A stretch of DNA of 35,849 nucleotides. It comes from a virus. The translations under genes were made by a program, and so were the position numbers. The first letter of the stretch is position 1; the number at the start of each line of letters is the position of its first letter. Below are positions 9,901 to 16,878 of this stretch, piece by piece. The notes beneath the pieces were generated by a model, which was not told where the DNA came from, made no database searches, and saw only the letters and a list, made by a program, of their open reading frames with translations. The DNA lies in the IMG/VR virus record IMGVR_UViG_3300028739_000015, positions 1-35,849 of that record. One strand, given 5' to 3'.

Positions 9901-10552
9901 ACAAGCCAATACCACCTATCATCAGAGCCTTTGACAGTCCAACGGACAATCCAAGTTGTGTATTGAGGAATGTTTGTGCGGCCGCCCACCCTTGTTTGGC
10001 TTTAGTAACTAAAACAACATTGAAGTATTGATCTTTATCAAGCGCATTAGCCACTTGTTCCAACCCAATCGTAATGGCCATTACAGCCTGTAAGCGGGTT
10101 TGTATTTTTGCCAGGTCTTCATCTTTAGCCCCCAACGCAGCAGCGACACCTACACCGGCGGTCATGGTACCGGTAAGAATACTTACGGCACCACTAACAG
10201 CTTTGAATCCCTTTTGATCGTCAGCCAAAATCTTAGCTTGCATATTGGTGTCTTGATATTGATCATTCAATTCACCTAACACTTTAGCTTGTGCTGCATA
10301 TTCCGGAGTGCCACGCTTGCCGGCCATCTCCATCTCGGACAATGCCTGCTTGGCTTCCATCACTTGCGTACGAAGCCTTACGTGTTTTTCGGCCGCAACT
10401 TCTACGGACCCGTTATTTTCGTCAATACTTTGTTTTAAGGTGGAGTACGTTTGTTTTAAACGGTCTTGTTCAGTTATTAATTCAACGGCTTTTTGCTTCA
10501 GATTGTCATAAGCTGCCGAATCTTTACCTCCGGCAGCTTCCAGTACCGACAT
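6941..10552 (-). CDS. Tape measure protein, C-terminal part (frame broken upstream)
   Basis: 1203 residues from the first ATG, but the frame is open further upstream, to about position 10630, encoding GYKAKVDEATQANASLTSRI before that ATG. Long alternating Ala/Lys/Glu/Gln heptads, and hydrophobic segments (for example ALMIGGIGLLIAGIGTLIYT) near residues 205-235, are typical of tail tape measure proteins, which set tail length and help DNA pass the membrane. Together with the N-terminal piece at 10612-11217 it would make a protein of about 1425 residues if one base is restored near 10625. The short Met start is probably not the true one. Confidence 0.8.
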   Translation of the reverse strand: MSVLEAAGGKDSAAYDNLKQKAVELITEQDRLKQTYSTLKQSIDENNGSVEVAAEKHVRLRTQVMEAKQALSEMEMAGKRGTPEYAAQAKVLGELNDQYQDTNMQAKILADDQKGFKAVSGAVSILTGTMTAGVGVAAALGAKDEDLAKIQTRLQAVMAITIGLEQVANALDKDQYFNVVLVTKAKQGWAAAQTFLNTQLGLSVGLSKALMIGGIGLLIAGIGTLIYTLTALSSAHQDAAKDAKEFGEKAGDSFSKPMAQIELLSDKWNGLGDNLKEKKKFVDDNKEAFKTLGVEINTVADAENLLVTNKDALVNSFIAKAKAAAGMDLASEKYKKAIQAMLEAEKMPDKIERKTTKVSGGPSETGMTFSLPTSYMAANTAKQEAINEAKKKFEEADNYVKYAGEETKKADAILAKANIEKYKPDPKKTRTKAVKEQYDAEKAIQKLILDIHDETSKLLISQQEDSLNKRLQQIEQEKQLESQKITEKEQAIIVAYNRAHKDDKGFKPLAVTADSYNAAHKNDAGFTPKTTEQVVTASLTAIDTSKDKKVMKQRNDELLALDAAYQAKTAYATKEWGDKMTDLAGELADQRIKIEDEWGKKIKQIETQAQAWEAQAAAETDTEKQQQLLKQAAYLRAGATADKVERAKRVSDVTLGYIQETEAYKTAVSDQYNLGKELNDKLVNQVKTRVAAELAAGKLTQEDAKKILTEVDKSQAVKVSGSLSDYISSIGKLKKAKEDLAKAKVSGDLEGAKKASEDITNLTTSVETYGQKLQTVFSTASDYANQAVGLLDAISTEEGDAASSAAKSIGTIMNIAGNAVNSLAKGDYVGAAIGVVTGTLTAIFSAEKAHQQALAAIAKAKADTQKQYNDLLMKQNDLLEKAENIFGTSKLTQANAYVAQIAAYGKAKDDAVKALSSATVQTGSHKTGLFGWGGEKADYSALLGQYPALIDAQGNLNTELATSILANEKLNDSSKAALQSALDYTEEYQTALGSLKSYLSNIFGSLSDDLMTVIFDNLDSSKDAVDDFQDYVGNAMKKMISDLAQQIFFAQMFSDLSDKVLAVYKDTSLSNEEKTAQVTAAMGTFYNGIGQATSDATKFINDMYGSIKTTTGIDLSSSTERAGTTAALATASQDSIDELSGGVYALRSSIADIRNYNREQMLIFQTMTGQLDRIADNTEYCKLLENIKQYLEDMNVKGIKVKV

Positions 10553-10611
10553 CTCTGAAACAATAGCCTGTATACGCGACGTAAGAGATGCATTAGCTTG
10601 AGTAGCTTCAT

Positions 10612-11217
10612 CTACTTTTGCTTTATATCCGGTTGCGCCGCTTTTTCCTCTTCCAATGCCTGCTTAGCAGCGGTTAGTTCCTGAACCAATTGCTCCTTAG
10701 AATTACCGGGAGCGGCATTGTCTACTTGCTTCTGAATTGACTTTACATCATTTTCAATGCTCTTAATTAATTCAACCTGTTCTTGCATGGCCGACTTAGC
10801 AGCCTGTATAGCCGCTTTACCGGATACCGAGATACTATCAAAACTTTCACCTATGTTTTGTCCGGATGCCTGAACGGAATTACCAAAAACACCGCTCGAT
10901 TGAGATACCTCATCCAGTTTAGACTTATAGTCCGACAAAGCTGCCTTTTCCTCGGCTAACGCCTGCTTAGTGGCTGTTAGTTCATCTAGAAGTTGAGACT
11001 TTGAAGCACTCGAAGATGTCTTATTCATCTTCTGAGAAATAGCTTCCAAATCACTTTCTATTTGCCTTATAACGTTTTCCTGCTCTTGAACAGCCGCCTT
11101 AGCTGCCTGAACAGCATCATTTCCAGCCGTAGAAATATTATTGACCCCCCTAACAGCTTTTTCACTTTCGGTGTCAACATTTTGTTTCAATCGGATATCT
11201 ATTTCTACAGGTTCCAT
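10612..11217 (-). pseudogene. Tape measure protein, N-terminal part (frameshifted)
   Basis: 201 residues beginning MEPVEIDIRLKQNV, a normal tape measure N terminus. It contains two related repeats, each ending ALAEEKAALSDYKSKLDE or ALEEEKAAQPD, after which the frame runs into a stop. Comparing the repeats shows that the second should continue as D-Y-K-A-K-V-D-E. The codons GAC TAT AAG of repeat 1 correspond to GAT ATA AAG here, so one T is missing at about 10625-10629. The length 10612-11217 plus the downstream frame (4277 bases from 6941 to 11217) is one base short of a multiple of three. This is either a real frameshift (decaying prophage) or a sequence error. Confidence 0.8.
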
Positions 11218-11250
11218 AATTCGTGTAATTAGTTTTAATTCGTGTAATTA
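11218..11250. repeat. Short direct repeat
   Basis: AATTCGTGTAATTA occurs at 11218-11231 and again at 11237-11250, spacing 19. It sits between the T part of the tail chaperone and the tape measure gene; the second copy includes the T stop codon. Function unknown; it may have arisen by local duplication. Confidence 0.7.
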
Positions 11251-11448
11251 TCGGTGCAGTACTTTTCTTAAATCTTCTGCACTATCCACAACAGGTGCCT
11301 GGCGTTCACCCTTCACATAGCGCATTTCATCAGCCATCTCCAATACATACATCATCCAGGGTTGACTCCACATAATTTGATGCTGTGTATAACCGCGTTT
11401 TTCTTTTATCTGACCGAATAATCCAAAAGGGCTATGGAGACCATCCAT
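11248..11448 (-). CDS. Tail assembly chaperone, T part (made by frameshift as GT)
   Basis: 66 residues from the first ATG, but the frame is open upstream to 11595 and overlaps the 147-residue gene in the -1 frame. Position between the tail tube and the tape measure gene is where lambda, Mu and most long-tailed phages encode the G/GT chaperone pair. No good independent start is seen, so the likely product is a G-T fusion of about 223 residues made by slipping at T_TTG_GGT (11481-11487). The T part would begin SIDKKREVTGYMDGLHSPFG. It is rich in Trp, Met and charged residues (MWSQPWMMYVLEMADEMRY). Tail chaperones bind the tape measure and guide tube assembly. Confidence 0.65.
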   Translation of the reverse strand: MDGLHSPFGLFGQIKEKRGYTQHQIMWSQPWMMYVLEMADEMRYVKGERQAPVVDSAEDLRKVLHR

Positions 11449-11474
11449 GTAGCCTGTTACCTCCCTTTTTTTAT

Positions 11475-11918
11475 CTATTGACCCAAATTCCTCATTTTCA
11501 AAATCTGATTCGTCTTGTCCATGAAATAGTTGGTAATAATCGTAAAATCCAGTGTGCTGTTTACGTGGCTCAGATAAAGGAATATCTGTATCAGGTTATA
11601 AGCAGGTACGCGCCATTGTAAGTGTTTCGCCAGTTTTTCAGCTTTTTTTGCTATTTTCTTTTCATCATTCAGCATCGCGATAGCGATAACACGGCACACG
11701 GCATCCATATTTTTATACGCTATCTCTTCAGTAGCATCTTCCAACTTCTGTTGCAAGATAACCAATGAAAATTCAGCTATAGTACCGGCATAAAGCGGGC
11801 GTATGAATATGCGATTCATACGAAGCCAACGGATATAGAAAGGGGCATCAATTTTAAATCTGACGCCCCTTTCTAATAATAAGTTGGCCGCCGCCATCTT
11901 AGTTTGAGTTTCATTCAT
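11475..11918 (-). CDS. Tail assembly chaperone, G part
   Basis: A 147-residue mostly helical protein starting MNETQTKMAAANLLLERGV, directly after the tail tube gene (3-base gap). Two codons before its TAG stop lies an in-frame T_TTG_GGT heptamer, which fits the X_XXY_YYZ slippery pattern. The -1 frame then enters the T reading frame. Gene order (tube, G/T, tape measure) is the conserved one in which a -1 frameshift is normally found. No sequence-level similarity was computed; the call comes from position, size, helical content and the slippery site. Confidence 0.7.
   Translation of the reverse strand: MNETQTKMAAANLLLERGVRFKIDAPFYIRWLRMNRIFIRPLYAGTIAEFSLVILQQKLEDATEEIAYKNMDAVCRVIAIAMLNDEKKIAKKAEKLAKHLQWRVPAYNLIQIFLYLSHVNSTLDFTIITNYFMDKTNQILKMRNLGQ
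11481..11487 (-). promoter_or_regulatory. Candidate -1 ribosomal frameshift site T_TTG_GGT
   Basis: On the minus strand the codons AAT TTG GGT CAA TAG contain TTTGGGT in the correct phase. A -1 slip gives TTT GGG TCA and bypasses the stop at 11475-11477. An A7 G3 run follows just downstream of the stop. Confidence 0.55.
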
Positions 11919-11921
11919 TGA

Positions 11922-12446
11922 TTACACGGTTACGGTATCTTTGATGATAAGATCAACGTTGTAGCCAGTTTGTACCAACGCTTTGAATTTGAACGGCAAT
12001 TTCAATAGTCCGTCAGCCGAAAACTTAGCATTAAATTGGACAGAACCTTTGGCACATGGAATAATAATAGCACCACCATTTTTAAGACGATAACGAATTG
12101 CTTTGTTAAGCATCGTTTTAGTTCCTGGATGCGAATACATGGTAGTTGCACCTGTTCCGCTAACAGTACCTCCAAGCAAGTCGGCCATTTGGTCAATAGT
12201 AGCTTTAATAAAAGTACCAACACATGATAAACCTGTACCGGTAAGTTCGTAATCTTCTGGAGAGTCGTTTTCGTGAGAGAATACTTCGCTTTCAGTTGGA
12301 TCAGCCTCTACAACCGATACTTCATCATCCTTCAATGTCAGTGGTTGAGCTTCCCATACGGCGGTAGAAATACCGGCTTCACTGGTAATTACAGGCGCAA
12401 AGTCAATACCGGCAATGCGTGCCTTCAAAATAATTTTTTCAGCCAT
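11922..12446 (-). CDS. Major tail tube protein
   Basis: 174 residues when started at MAEKIILKARIAG (12446) rather than the longer upstream in-frame Met, which would run through a palindromic repeat. It is beta-rich, with an acidic N-terminal half and a C-terminal segment (GSVQFNAKFSADGLLKLPF) that resembles tube proteins of Mu-like and siphovirus tails. Its place directly upstream of the G/T chaperone and tape measure genes supports the call. It should polymerise into the tail tube. Confidence 0.7.
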   Translation of the reverse strand: MAEKIILKARIAGIDFAPVITSEAGISTAVWEAQPLTLKDDEVSVVEADPTESEVFSHENDSPEDYELTGTGLSCVGTFIKATIDQMADLLGGTVSGTGATTMYSHPGTKTMLNKAIRYRLKNGGAIIIPCAKGSVQFNAKFSADGLLKLPFKFKALVQTGYNVDLIIKDTVTV

Positions 12447-12473
12447 AATATTGTTTGTTTTTGTTTGTTTGTA

Positions 12474-12495
12474 GATACAACGCATGCGCTGTATC
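12474..12495. repeat. Palindromic repeat, family A (imperfect copy)
   Basis: A 22-bp inverted repeat of the form GATACAACGCATGC..TGTATC with one mismatched pair (12480/12489). It lies just upstream of the tail tube gene start. It belongs with the copies at 14166-14187, 19314-19333 and 22037-22137. Confidence 0.8.
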
Positions 12496-12500
12496 AATAA

Positions 12501-13037
12501 TTAAATTTTTAAAAGTCGTTTAATAAGTGAATAAATTTTCGAAAACAAGTCAAACCTAAATCCAAGAAAACAGATACCCGAGGCTATAATTAAGTATATC
12601 CACCATGGTATTGACCACCCGGTTTTAGTTGTTGTTTTTACTGTAGAATCAGTTTTTTTATTTGAATCTATGGTAATCCTTACATGCTGCTTATTATCTG
12701 TATTATTCGTAGTATTTACAGTTGTATTCACGTCTTTTTGTGAAGACACTCCGCGAGTACGCTCCGTTACAATTTTTGATAATACAGCTTGTTTCCCTGT
12801 CGAATCAGGTAATGCATAGTTTATCTGAGTAATTACTTCCGTACTGTTGTCGGTCAAAATTGAATGATCAACAACATTCGAATCAATAACAGCATGCTGA
12901 GTTACATTCAACGTAGCGTTAGAGTCCACATGCGTTGTCAAATCAGTTTTTAAATGCTCTTTAATTACCGATTTAGTGGTTTTGCAACCGAATGCCAAAA
13001 CAGCAATAAGAGCGATTATAATTAGTTTTTTCATCAT
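12501..13037 (-). CDS. Spanin-like lipoprotein with C-terminal membrane anchor
   Basis: 178 residues. A type II signal peptide (MMKKLIIIALIAVLAFGC) puts the acceptor Cys at 18. A periplasmic region rich in Asn, Thr and Asp follows. Near the C terminus is a transmembrane helix (WWIYLIIASGICFLGF, about 145-160) followed by a basic tail. A lipid anchor at one end and a membrane helix at the other is the layout of a one-piece spanin (T1 gp11 type), which links inner and outer membranes and fuses them at lysis. It lies in the lysis cluster next to an Rz-like protein, holin and amidase. It could instead be an o-spanin partner of the Rz-like protein. Function is inferred from architecture only. Confidence 0.6.
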   Translation of the reverse strand: MMKKLIIIALIAVLAFGCKTTKSVIKEHLKTDLTTHVDSNATLNVTQHAVIDSNVVDHSILTDNSTEVITQINYALPDSTGKQAVLSKIVTERTRGVSSQKDVNTTVNTTNNTDNKQHVRITIDSNKKTDSTVKTTTKTGWSIPWWIYLIIASGICFLGFRFDLFSKIYSLIKRLLKI

Positions 13038-13065
13038 TTAAAATTTAATTGTACCAATTCATCCA

Positions 13066-13101
13066 ATTGTCCAGATTGTCCCGATTGTCTTAATTGTCCC
13101 C
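13066..13101. repeat. 9-bp tandem repeat, four units of ATTGTCnnn
   Basis: ATTGTC recurs at 13066, 13075, 13084 and 13093, exactly nine bases apart, in the gap between the Rz-like and spanin-like genes. The same AATTGTCC words occur in the leader of the prohead protease gene (about 16688-16714). Confidence 0.7.
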
Positions 13102-13103
13102 CG

Positions 13104-13421
13104 TTACTTTGCTTGCCGTGTTATAATTTTCACATCTTGTAATTGAGCCGTAAGGTCTTCAACCTCTCTCTTCAATGCTGCATTTTCTTTTCTCAATGTC
13201 TTAATTTGTCCAGCCATTTCGCTCTGACCAATCAAAAGTTCAGCATTCTGCTCTTTTACAATTACAAATTCGTTGAGTGTTTTAGTATATTTTTCACTCA
13301 ATAAATCAATCGAACTTTGTAGTTGTCCAATAAAATCGTTATTTCTTTTCTTTGCTCCTACAAACCAACCAGCAATGGCAGTCAATAGAGGAATGATAAC
13401 AGAAAACACTATTGCCGTCAT
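13104..13421 (-). CDS. Rz-like inner-membrane spanin/coiled-coil protein
   Basis: 105 residues when started at MTAIVFSVIIPLLTAIAGWF (13421), one base after the stop of the holin-like gene; a longer start would overlap that gene. One N-terminal membrane helix is followed by a long charged coiled coil (SLINE-type heptads, KTLRKENAALKREVEDLTAQL). This matches the topology of Rz-type i-spanins, which sit in the inner membrane with a periplasmic coiled coil. Its neighbours are the holin-like gene upstream and the lipoprotein with C-terminal helix downstream, so a spanin role in late lysis is likely but not proven. Confidence 0.55.
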   Translation of the reverse strand: MTAIVFSVIIPLLTAIAGWFVGAKKRNNDFIGQLQSSIDLLSEKYTKTLNEFVIVKEQNAELLIGQSEMAGQIKTLRKENAALKREVEDLTAQLQDVKIITRQAK

Positions 13422-13422
13422 A

Positions 13423-13641
13423 CTATTCCTTCGTAAGCTGTGCTGTGCCGGCAATCGCTACACAAGCAGCAACCACGTAACCCAAGCAAGTTAATAAAAC
13501 AGCATTCAAATTCAAACCAAGTGTCGAGTTGGCAACCAAAACAGCAGCTACAGAACCTCCTATTTTGAATGCAGCTTTTTTCAATTGAATGAAAAATTTA
13601 GGCGAATCTGCCTTCCAGCGTTCTATTATTGTTTTAAACAT
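13423..13641 (-). CDS. Holin-like small membrane protein
   Basis: 72 residues with a basic amphipathic N terminus (FKTIIERWKADSPKFF) and two predicted membrane segments (GGSVAAVLVANSTLGL and AVLLTCLGYVVAACVAIAG). It is encoded directly downstream of the amidase (6-base gap) and upstream of the Rz-like gene, as expected for a holin that lets the endolysin reach the cell wall. Holins share little sequence, so size, topology and position carry the call. Confidence 0.6.
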   Translation of the reverse strand: MFKTIIERWKADSPKFFIQLKKAAFKIGGSVAAVLVANSTLGLNLNAVLLTCLGYVVAACVAIAGTAQLTKE

Positions 13642-13647
13642 GACACT

Positions 13648-14127
13648 TTAGGATTTTTGTTTTACATCCGTAATACCTATTGAAGTTAACCATTTCGGAA
13701 CATCGAAACTCGGACATGCCTTATTAGCAAACTGGTTATGTCCTACAATTTTCACATCCGGAAACTTTGCATGAAATTTCTTTACGAAATCAGTCAGCGA
13801 AGCCAACTGTGCTATTGTCCGGGTATCTTTAGCCGTTCGGCCATCGCGGGCAACACCTCCAACATAAACTATATGCCTGCATACTGAATTCATATTCTCA
13901 ACGCCATTGGTTATTTCCCAAGCATCCACATACGCATCATCGTTATTTTTTACCAATCGTTCAATGGTACCATTCAGATGAATCATATCGGTATATCCTA
14001 CCTGATGCCATCCGCGCCCAACCGGTGGAGGCGAACAATGCATCCGACGAATATCATCCGACGATATCTCACGTCCCTCAGGGGTAGCCGTACAGTGTAT
14101 TACTAAGTATTGAAGTAGTTTTGACAT
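13648..14127 (-). CDS. Phage endolysin, N-acetylmuramoyl-L-alanine amidase (amidase_2 type)
   Basis: 159 residues when started at MSKLLQYLVIHCTATPEG (14127). The longer frame upstream would include a palindromic repeat and is unlikely. Zinc-binding motifs of the amidase_2/PGRP fold are visible: His in VIHCTAT (residue 11), and the C-terminal GHNQFANKACPSFDVPKWL with His and Cys. GWHQVGYTDMIHLNGTIE is the usual core strand. It cleaves the bond between N-acetylmuramate and L-Ala of peptidoglycan. No signal peptide is visible, consistent with release through the neighbouring holin. Confidence 0.9.
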   Translation of the reverse strand: MSKLLQYLVIHCTATPEGREISSDDIRRMHCSPPPVGRGWHQVGYTDMIHLNGTIERLVKNNDDAYVDAWEITNGVENMNSVCRHIVYVGGVARDGRTAKDTRTIAQLASLTDFVKKFHAKFPDVKIVGHNQFANKACPSFDVPKWLTSIGITDVKQKS

Positions 14128-14165
14128 GACATTTATATTTTCGGTGTCATCGGGGGCAGATCGTA

Positions 14166-14187
14166 GATACAAGGCATGCCTTGTATC
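14166..14187. repeat. Palindromic repeat, family A (perfect 22-bp copy)
   Basis: Perfect palindrome GATACAAGGCATGC followed by its complement, in the 97-base gap between the capsid gene and the amidase gene. It could form a hairpin in the late transcript between structural and lysis genes. Confidence 0.85.
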
Positions 14188-14224
14188 ATAGCATCACCGC
14201 CCCCTCTCACACACGGTTTATAAT

Positions 14225-15637
14225 TTAGGAAGCTGCACGGGTTACTAATACCTGATAAGTAGTAGTTGCATTTCCGTCAGCGCTGGTAACAGCTACATTG
14301 ATGATGTTTTCACCAATTGCCAGGTTCTTGGCGCCCGAAGCAACTCCACTGTTAAGGGTCGTAGAACCAAGTTTCAACACTTGTCCGTTTTGGCTCTTAG
14401 TAGCGGTTACGGTAGTCGAAGTTACTCCTGTAGCTACGTTCAACGTATAGTTCAATGTTCCGGGAGCAAAGGCGGGTACTATTTCACCTGCACCAAGGTC
14501 CAGATCATTCAATTCTGTAGAACCGGCTTGTACAGCAGCATCACGGCCGTCATACAGTACTATATCTTCACCAAATACGATATTAGTATCTGCCTTCAGC
14601 AACATTTTGAAGAAATAGTTTTCACCTGCATTTGACACTTTATCAATCAAAATAGCTGTAGTATCATCGGCATAATCAACACCGGCCCAGAAGTTGGAAT
14701 CTACGTTAGTAGAAGTAACGGCAGCTACAATTACATCTTTAGGCCAATCCGCTAATTTTACAATTTGAATACCTTTGAATCGTTCCGGATTCATATTGGT
14801 ATAGTCCTGCCCTTTAGATGGCTTATCAGTCAATTCATATTCATAACTTTCCGCGTCATCAAACGACATAAATAATTTTAAATTCGGATTGTCTTTAATA
14901 GCCTTCGGAATCCGGGCACGAACTAATTTAAGCTTAGCAATTATATTTGACTGCACCAGAGCCACTGGAGTAGGCACTTCAATAACGTCACTATCGGCAA
15001 CGATACGGGTTAGAATACCATCAAAATATTGACCTTCAGCTGTACCTTTCACACCGTTTATAAATTCACCACCTAGTTCGAAATCTACAACTTTGGCTAA
15101 TTCTGCAAGTAATTGTGTTTGTACATTAGAAGGCAATTGCTCAAAAACAAGTGGACCTTTAGGTTGAAATGGTTTCCAAATAGCCTCAAACACGCGTGGA
15201 TTGAATTCTGTATAAGCCATCACATCTTGTGGTTCAAGGTATTTTTCAGAAATCGTAAAATCGCCCTTTGAATCAGCAGTAGTTGGCTGTGCCTTACGTT
15301 TCTGTAACATCCTTCCGGATTTCAGGCGCGGAATTGAAAATTTCTTACCTATATTGGGTTGCACACGAATATGACCACCGGCTACAATCTGATTTCCTGT
15401 GGTAGCTCTTACAAGCAATTCCTCCAGTACTTCACCTGCGTAAGCCGTAGTGACGGTAATAGCCATTGGCAATATACCAACCATCTGTGGAGCAAATGAA
15501 GCTAAAAACCCGATACCGGCAAGGGTACCCATAGTCGCTAAAGGATTGAACCCCGTAGCCATCGAAATAGCACCCCCTGAAAATACACTGACAAACAGCA
15601 GGGTGAATAGAGACATGAAAAATTTGAATGATTTCAT
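14225..15637 (-). CDS. Major capsid protein with C-terminal cadherin-like domain
   Basis: 470 residues encoded directly after the prohead protease/scaffold gene, as in Mu. Three parts are visible. Residues 1-57 are hydrophobic with two membrane-like stretches, unusual for a capsid. A second plausible start lies at MAITVTTAYAGEVLEELL (15466). Residues about 58-385 form the capsid core. Residues about 388-468 match the cadherin-like beta-sandwich pattern (STELNDLDLGAG..APGTLNYTLNV...GENIINVAVTSADG...YQVLVTRA). Such Ig-like domains on capsids are exposed and can bind carbohydrate. The hydrophobic N terminus may be a delta segment removed by the protease or a misplaced start. The capsid call rests on position, size and length match. 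Confidence 0.75.
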   Translation of the reverse strand: MKSFKFFMSLFTLLFVSVFSGGAISMATGFNPLATMGTLAGIGFLASFAPQMVGILPMAITVTTAYAGEVLEELLVRATTGNQIVAGGHIRVQPNIGKKFSIPRLKSGRMLQKRKAQPTTADSKGDFTISEKYLEPQDVMAYTEFNPRVFEAIWKPFQPKGPLVFEQLPSNVQTQLLAELAKVVDFELGGEFINGVKGTAEGQYFDGILTRIVADSDVIEVPTPVALVQSNIIAKLKLVRARIPKAIKDNPNLKLFMSFDDAESYEYELTDKPSKGQDYTNMNPERFKGIQIVKLADWPKDVIVAAVTSTNVDSNFWAGVDYADDTTAILIDKVSNAGENYFFKMLLKADTNIVFGEDIVLYDGRDAAVQAGSTELNDLDLGAGEIVPAFAPGTLNYTLNVATGVTSTTVTATKSQNGQVLKLGSTTLNSGVASGAKNLAIGENIINVAVTSADGNATTTYQVLVTRAAS

Positions 15638-15696
15638 TTTTCTGAAAATTTAATTTGTTGTTAACTAATTACTTTTTATACCTTGTTGTGAGTGTA

Positions 15697-16662
15697 TTAT
15701 TTTCGCTTGGCAGCTGCTTCGTCAATTTCACGTTGACGTTTTTGCCATTTGGTTTCTCCTGTTGGAATATTATCCGTAAGATTAATCGATCCGGGCACGT
15801 GCTTTGGAAGCGTTTTAACTACCGTCATAGCCATTTCAGGGTCCTTGTCAAAAAGGCTCAGGAAAGAATCTTTAACCGGAGTCAATTTTTCACCTTCCGG
15901 CTTTTCAGATAACCGCCCATCTTTAAATGCTTCAGCCAATTCTGTTTCGTAAGCCGATTTCTTTGCCGTTTTATCAGCCAGTTCAATACCTTCAAGTTTT
16001 GTCTGCAATGCAGCTTTAGCTGTTTCCGCAGCAGTAACCTTAAGTTTTTCAGCCGCTAGTTCTCCATCCACTTTTGCTTTATCTTCGAGCAAAAGACCAA
16101 CCTTGGCGAAAAATTCAGCCTCGGTGGCTGTATCTGCAAGGTTTAATTGTGATAAATACTTTTTATACATATTCTCTATTTTTGGTTTTACAATAAAATC
16201 ACTCAGTTTTATCCCCGCATCTTGTTTGAAATCAATTTCTTTTCCTTCACGATCATACAAGCGTAGAGCGTTATGATTTCCACCAATTGGTACTATTGAA
16301 GCTTCGCGCAACCGACATTTATTCACAACCGTGATATTGGTATCTTCAATCAATGGCTCGGCAGACACTTCTAAATCAACTAATCCACAAGATGCCATTT
16401 TGATAAATCCATTAGCCACCTTCTTTATCATCCGTTGAACATCCTTGTCGGTATCTTCAGTGTCAAATACAGCATCTGCCAATAGTTGTCCGTTTTCCTT
16501 CCGAACATTTTCCCATCTACCAACAGGCATATTCCAGTCATTATGCAGATAAAACATCACAGGGTTTTTCTCAAATTGAGAAGTATCTACACCGTCAACA
16601 GATACACGCACACCATAAGTGGTTGTCGATCCGTCAAGCAAGATGAAAGTAATTGGGTCCAT
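15697..16662 (-). CDS. Prohead protease with fused scaffold domain
   Basis: 321 residues. The N-terminal half (about 1-165) has a serine-protease pattern of prohead proteases: His in FYLHNDWNMPVGRWE (near 40) and Ser in IKMASCGLVDLEV (near 91), followed by LREASIVPIGGNHNA. The C-terminal half is a charged Ala/Lys/Glu coiled coil ending in KRQREIDEAAAKRK, typical of internal scaffolds. The protease-scaffold fusion resembles Mu I/Z. It would direct capsid assembly and then cleave scaffold and capsid N termini. First gene of the minus-strand late operon; a promoter is proposed at 16769-16799. Confidence 0.8.
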   Translation of the reverse strand: MDPITFILLDGSTTTYGVRVSVDGVDTSQFEKNPVMFYLHNDWNMPVGRWENVRKENGQLLADAVFDTEDTDKDVQRMIKKVANGFIKMASCGLVDLEVSAEPLIEDTNITVVNKCRLREASIVPIGGNHNALRLYDREGKEIDFKQDAGIKLSDFIVKPKIENMYKKYLSQLNLADTATEAEFFAKVGLLLEDKAKVDGELAAEKLKVTAAETAKAALQTKLEGIELADKTAKKSAYETELAEAFKDGRLSEKPEGEKLTPVKDSFLSLFDKDPEMAMTVVKTLPKHVPGSINLTDNIPTGETKWQKRQREIDEAAAKRK

Positions 16663-16768
16663 GTTTAATTATCGTTTAATCAGTTTTTAATTGTCGTCCC
16701 CGTCCCAATTGTCCCCATTTAAGAATAAGAGCAAATCGGAACAGTTTCCCTGCTATTGAATTATGATG

Positions 16769-16799
16769 CAAAAGAACTCCATAAAAATAACCCACCAAA
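16769..16799 (-). promoter_or_regulatory. Candidate late promoter for the capsid-lysis-tail operon
   Basis: On the minus strand a TTTTTTG box (TTG at 16796-16798) is followed after 19 bases by TTCTTTTG (16769-16776), one mismatch from TAnnTTTG. It sits in the 216-base divergent gap between the protease gene and the terminase small subunit gene. No equally good promoter is seen for the plus strand; a weak box TTATTTTG lies at 16850-16857. Confidence 0.45.
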
Positions 16800-16878
16800 A
16801 AAGTACTGCCATTTTGTCCTGCATTTTTTATTGTACGCCTAAAAAGCAGTTATTTTGCTTCAAATTAAACAGGTCATT

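Noticed and set aside
11475-11595. Separate gene in the -1 frame upstream of the T part
   Set aside because: The frame is open and looks protein-like, but it has no start codon in a good position. A G-T frameshift explains it better.
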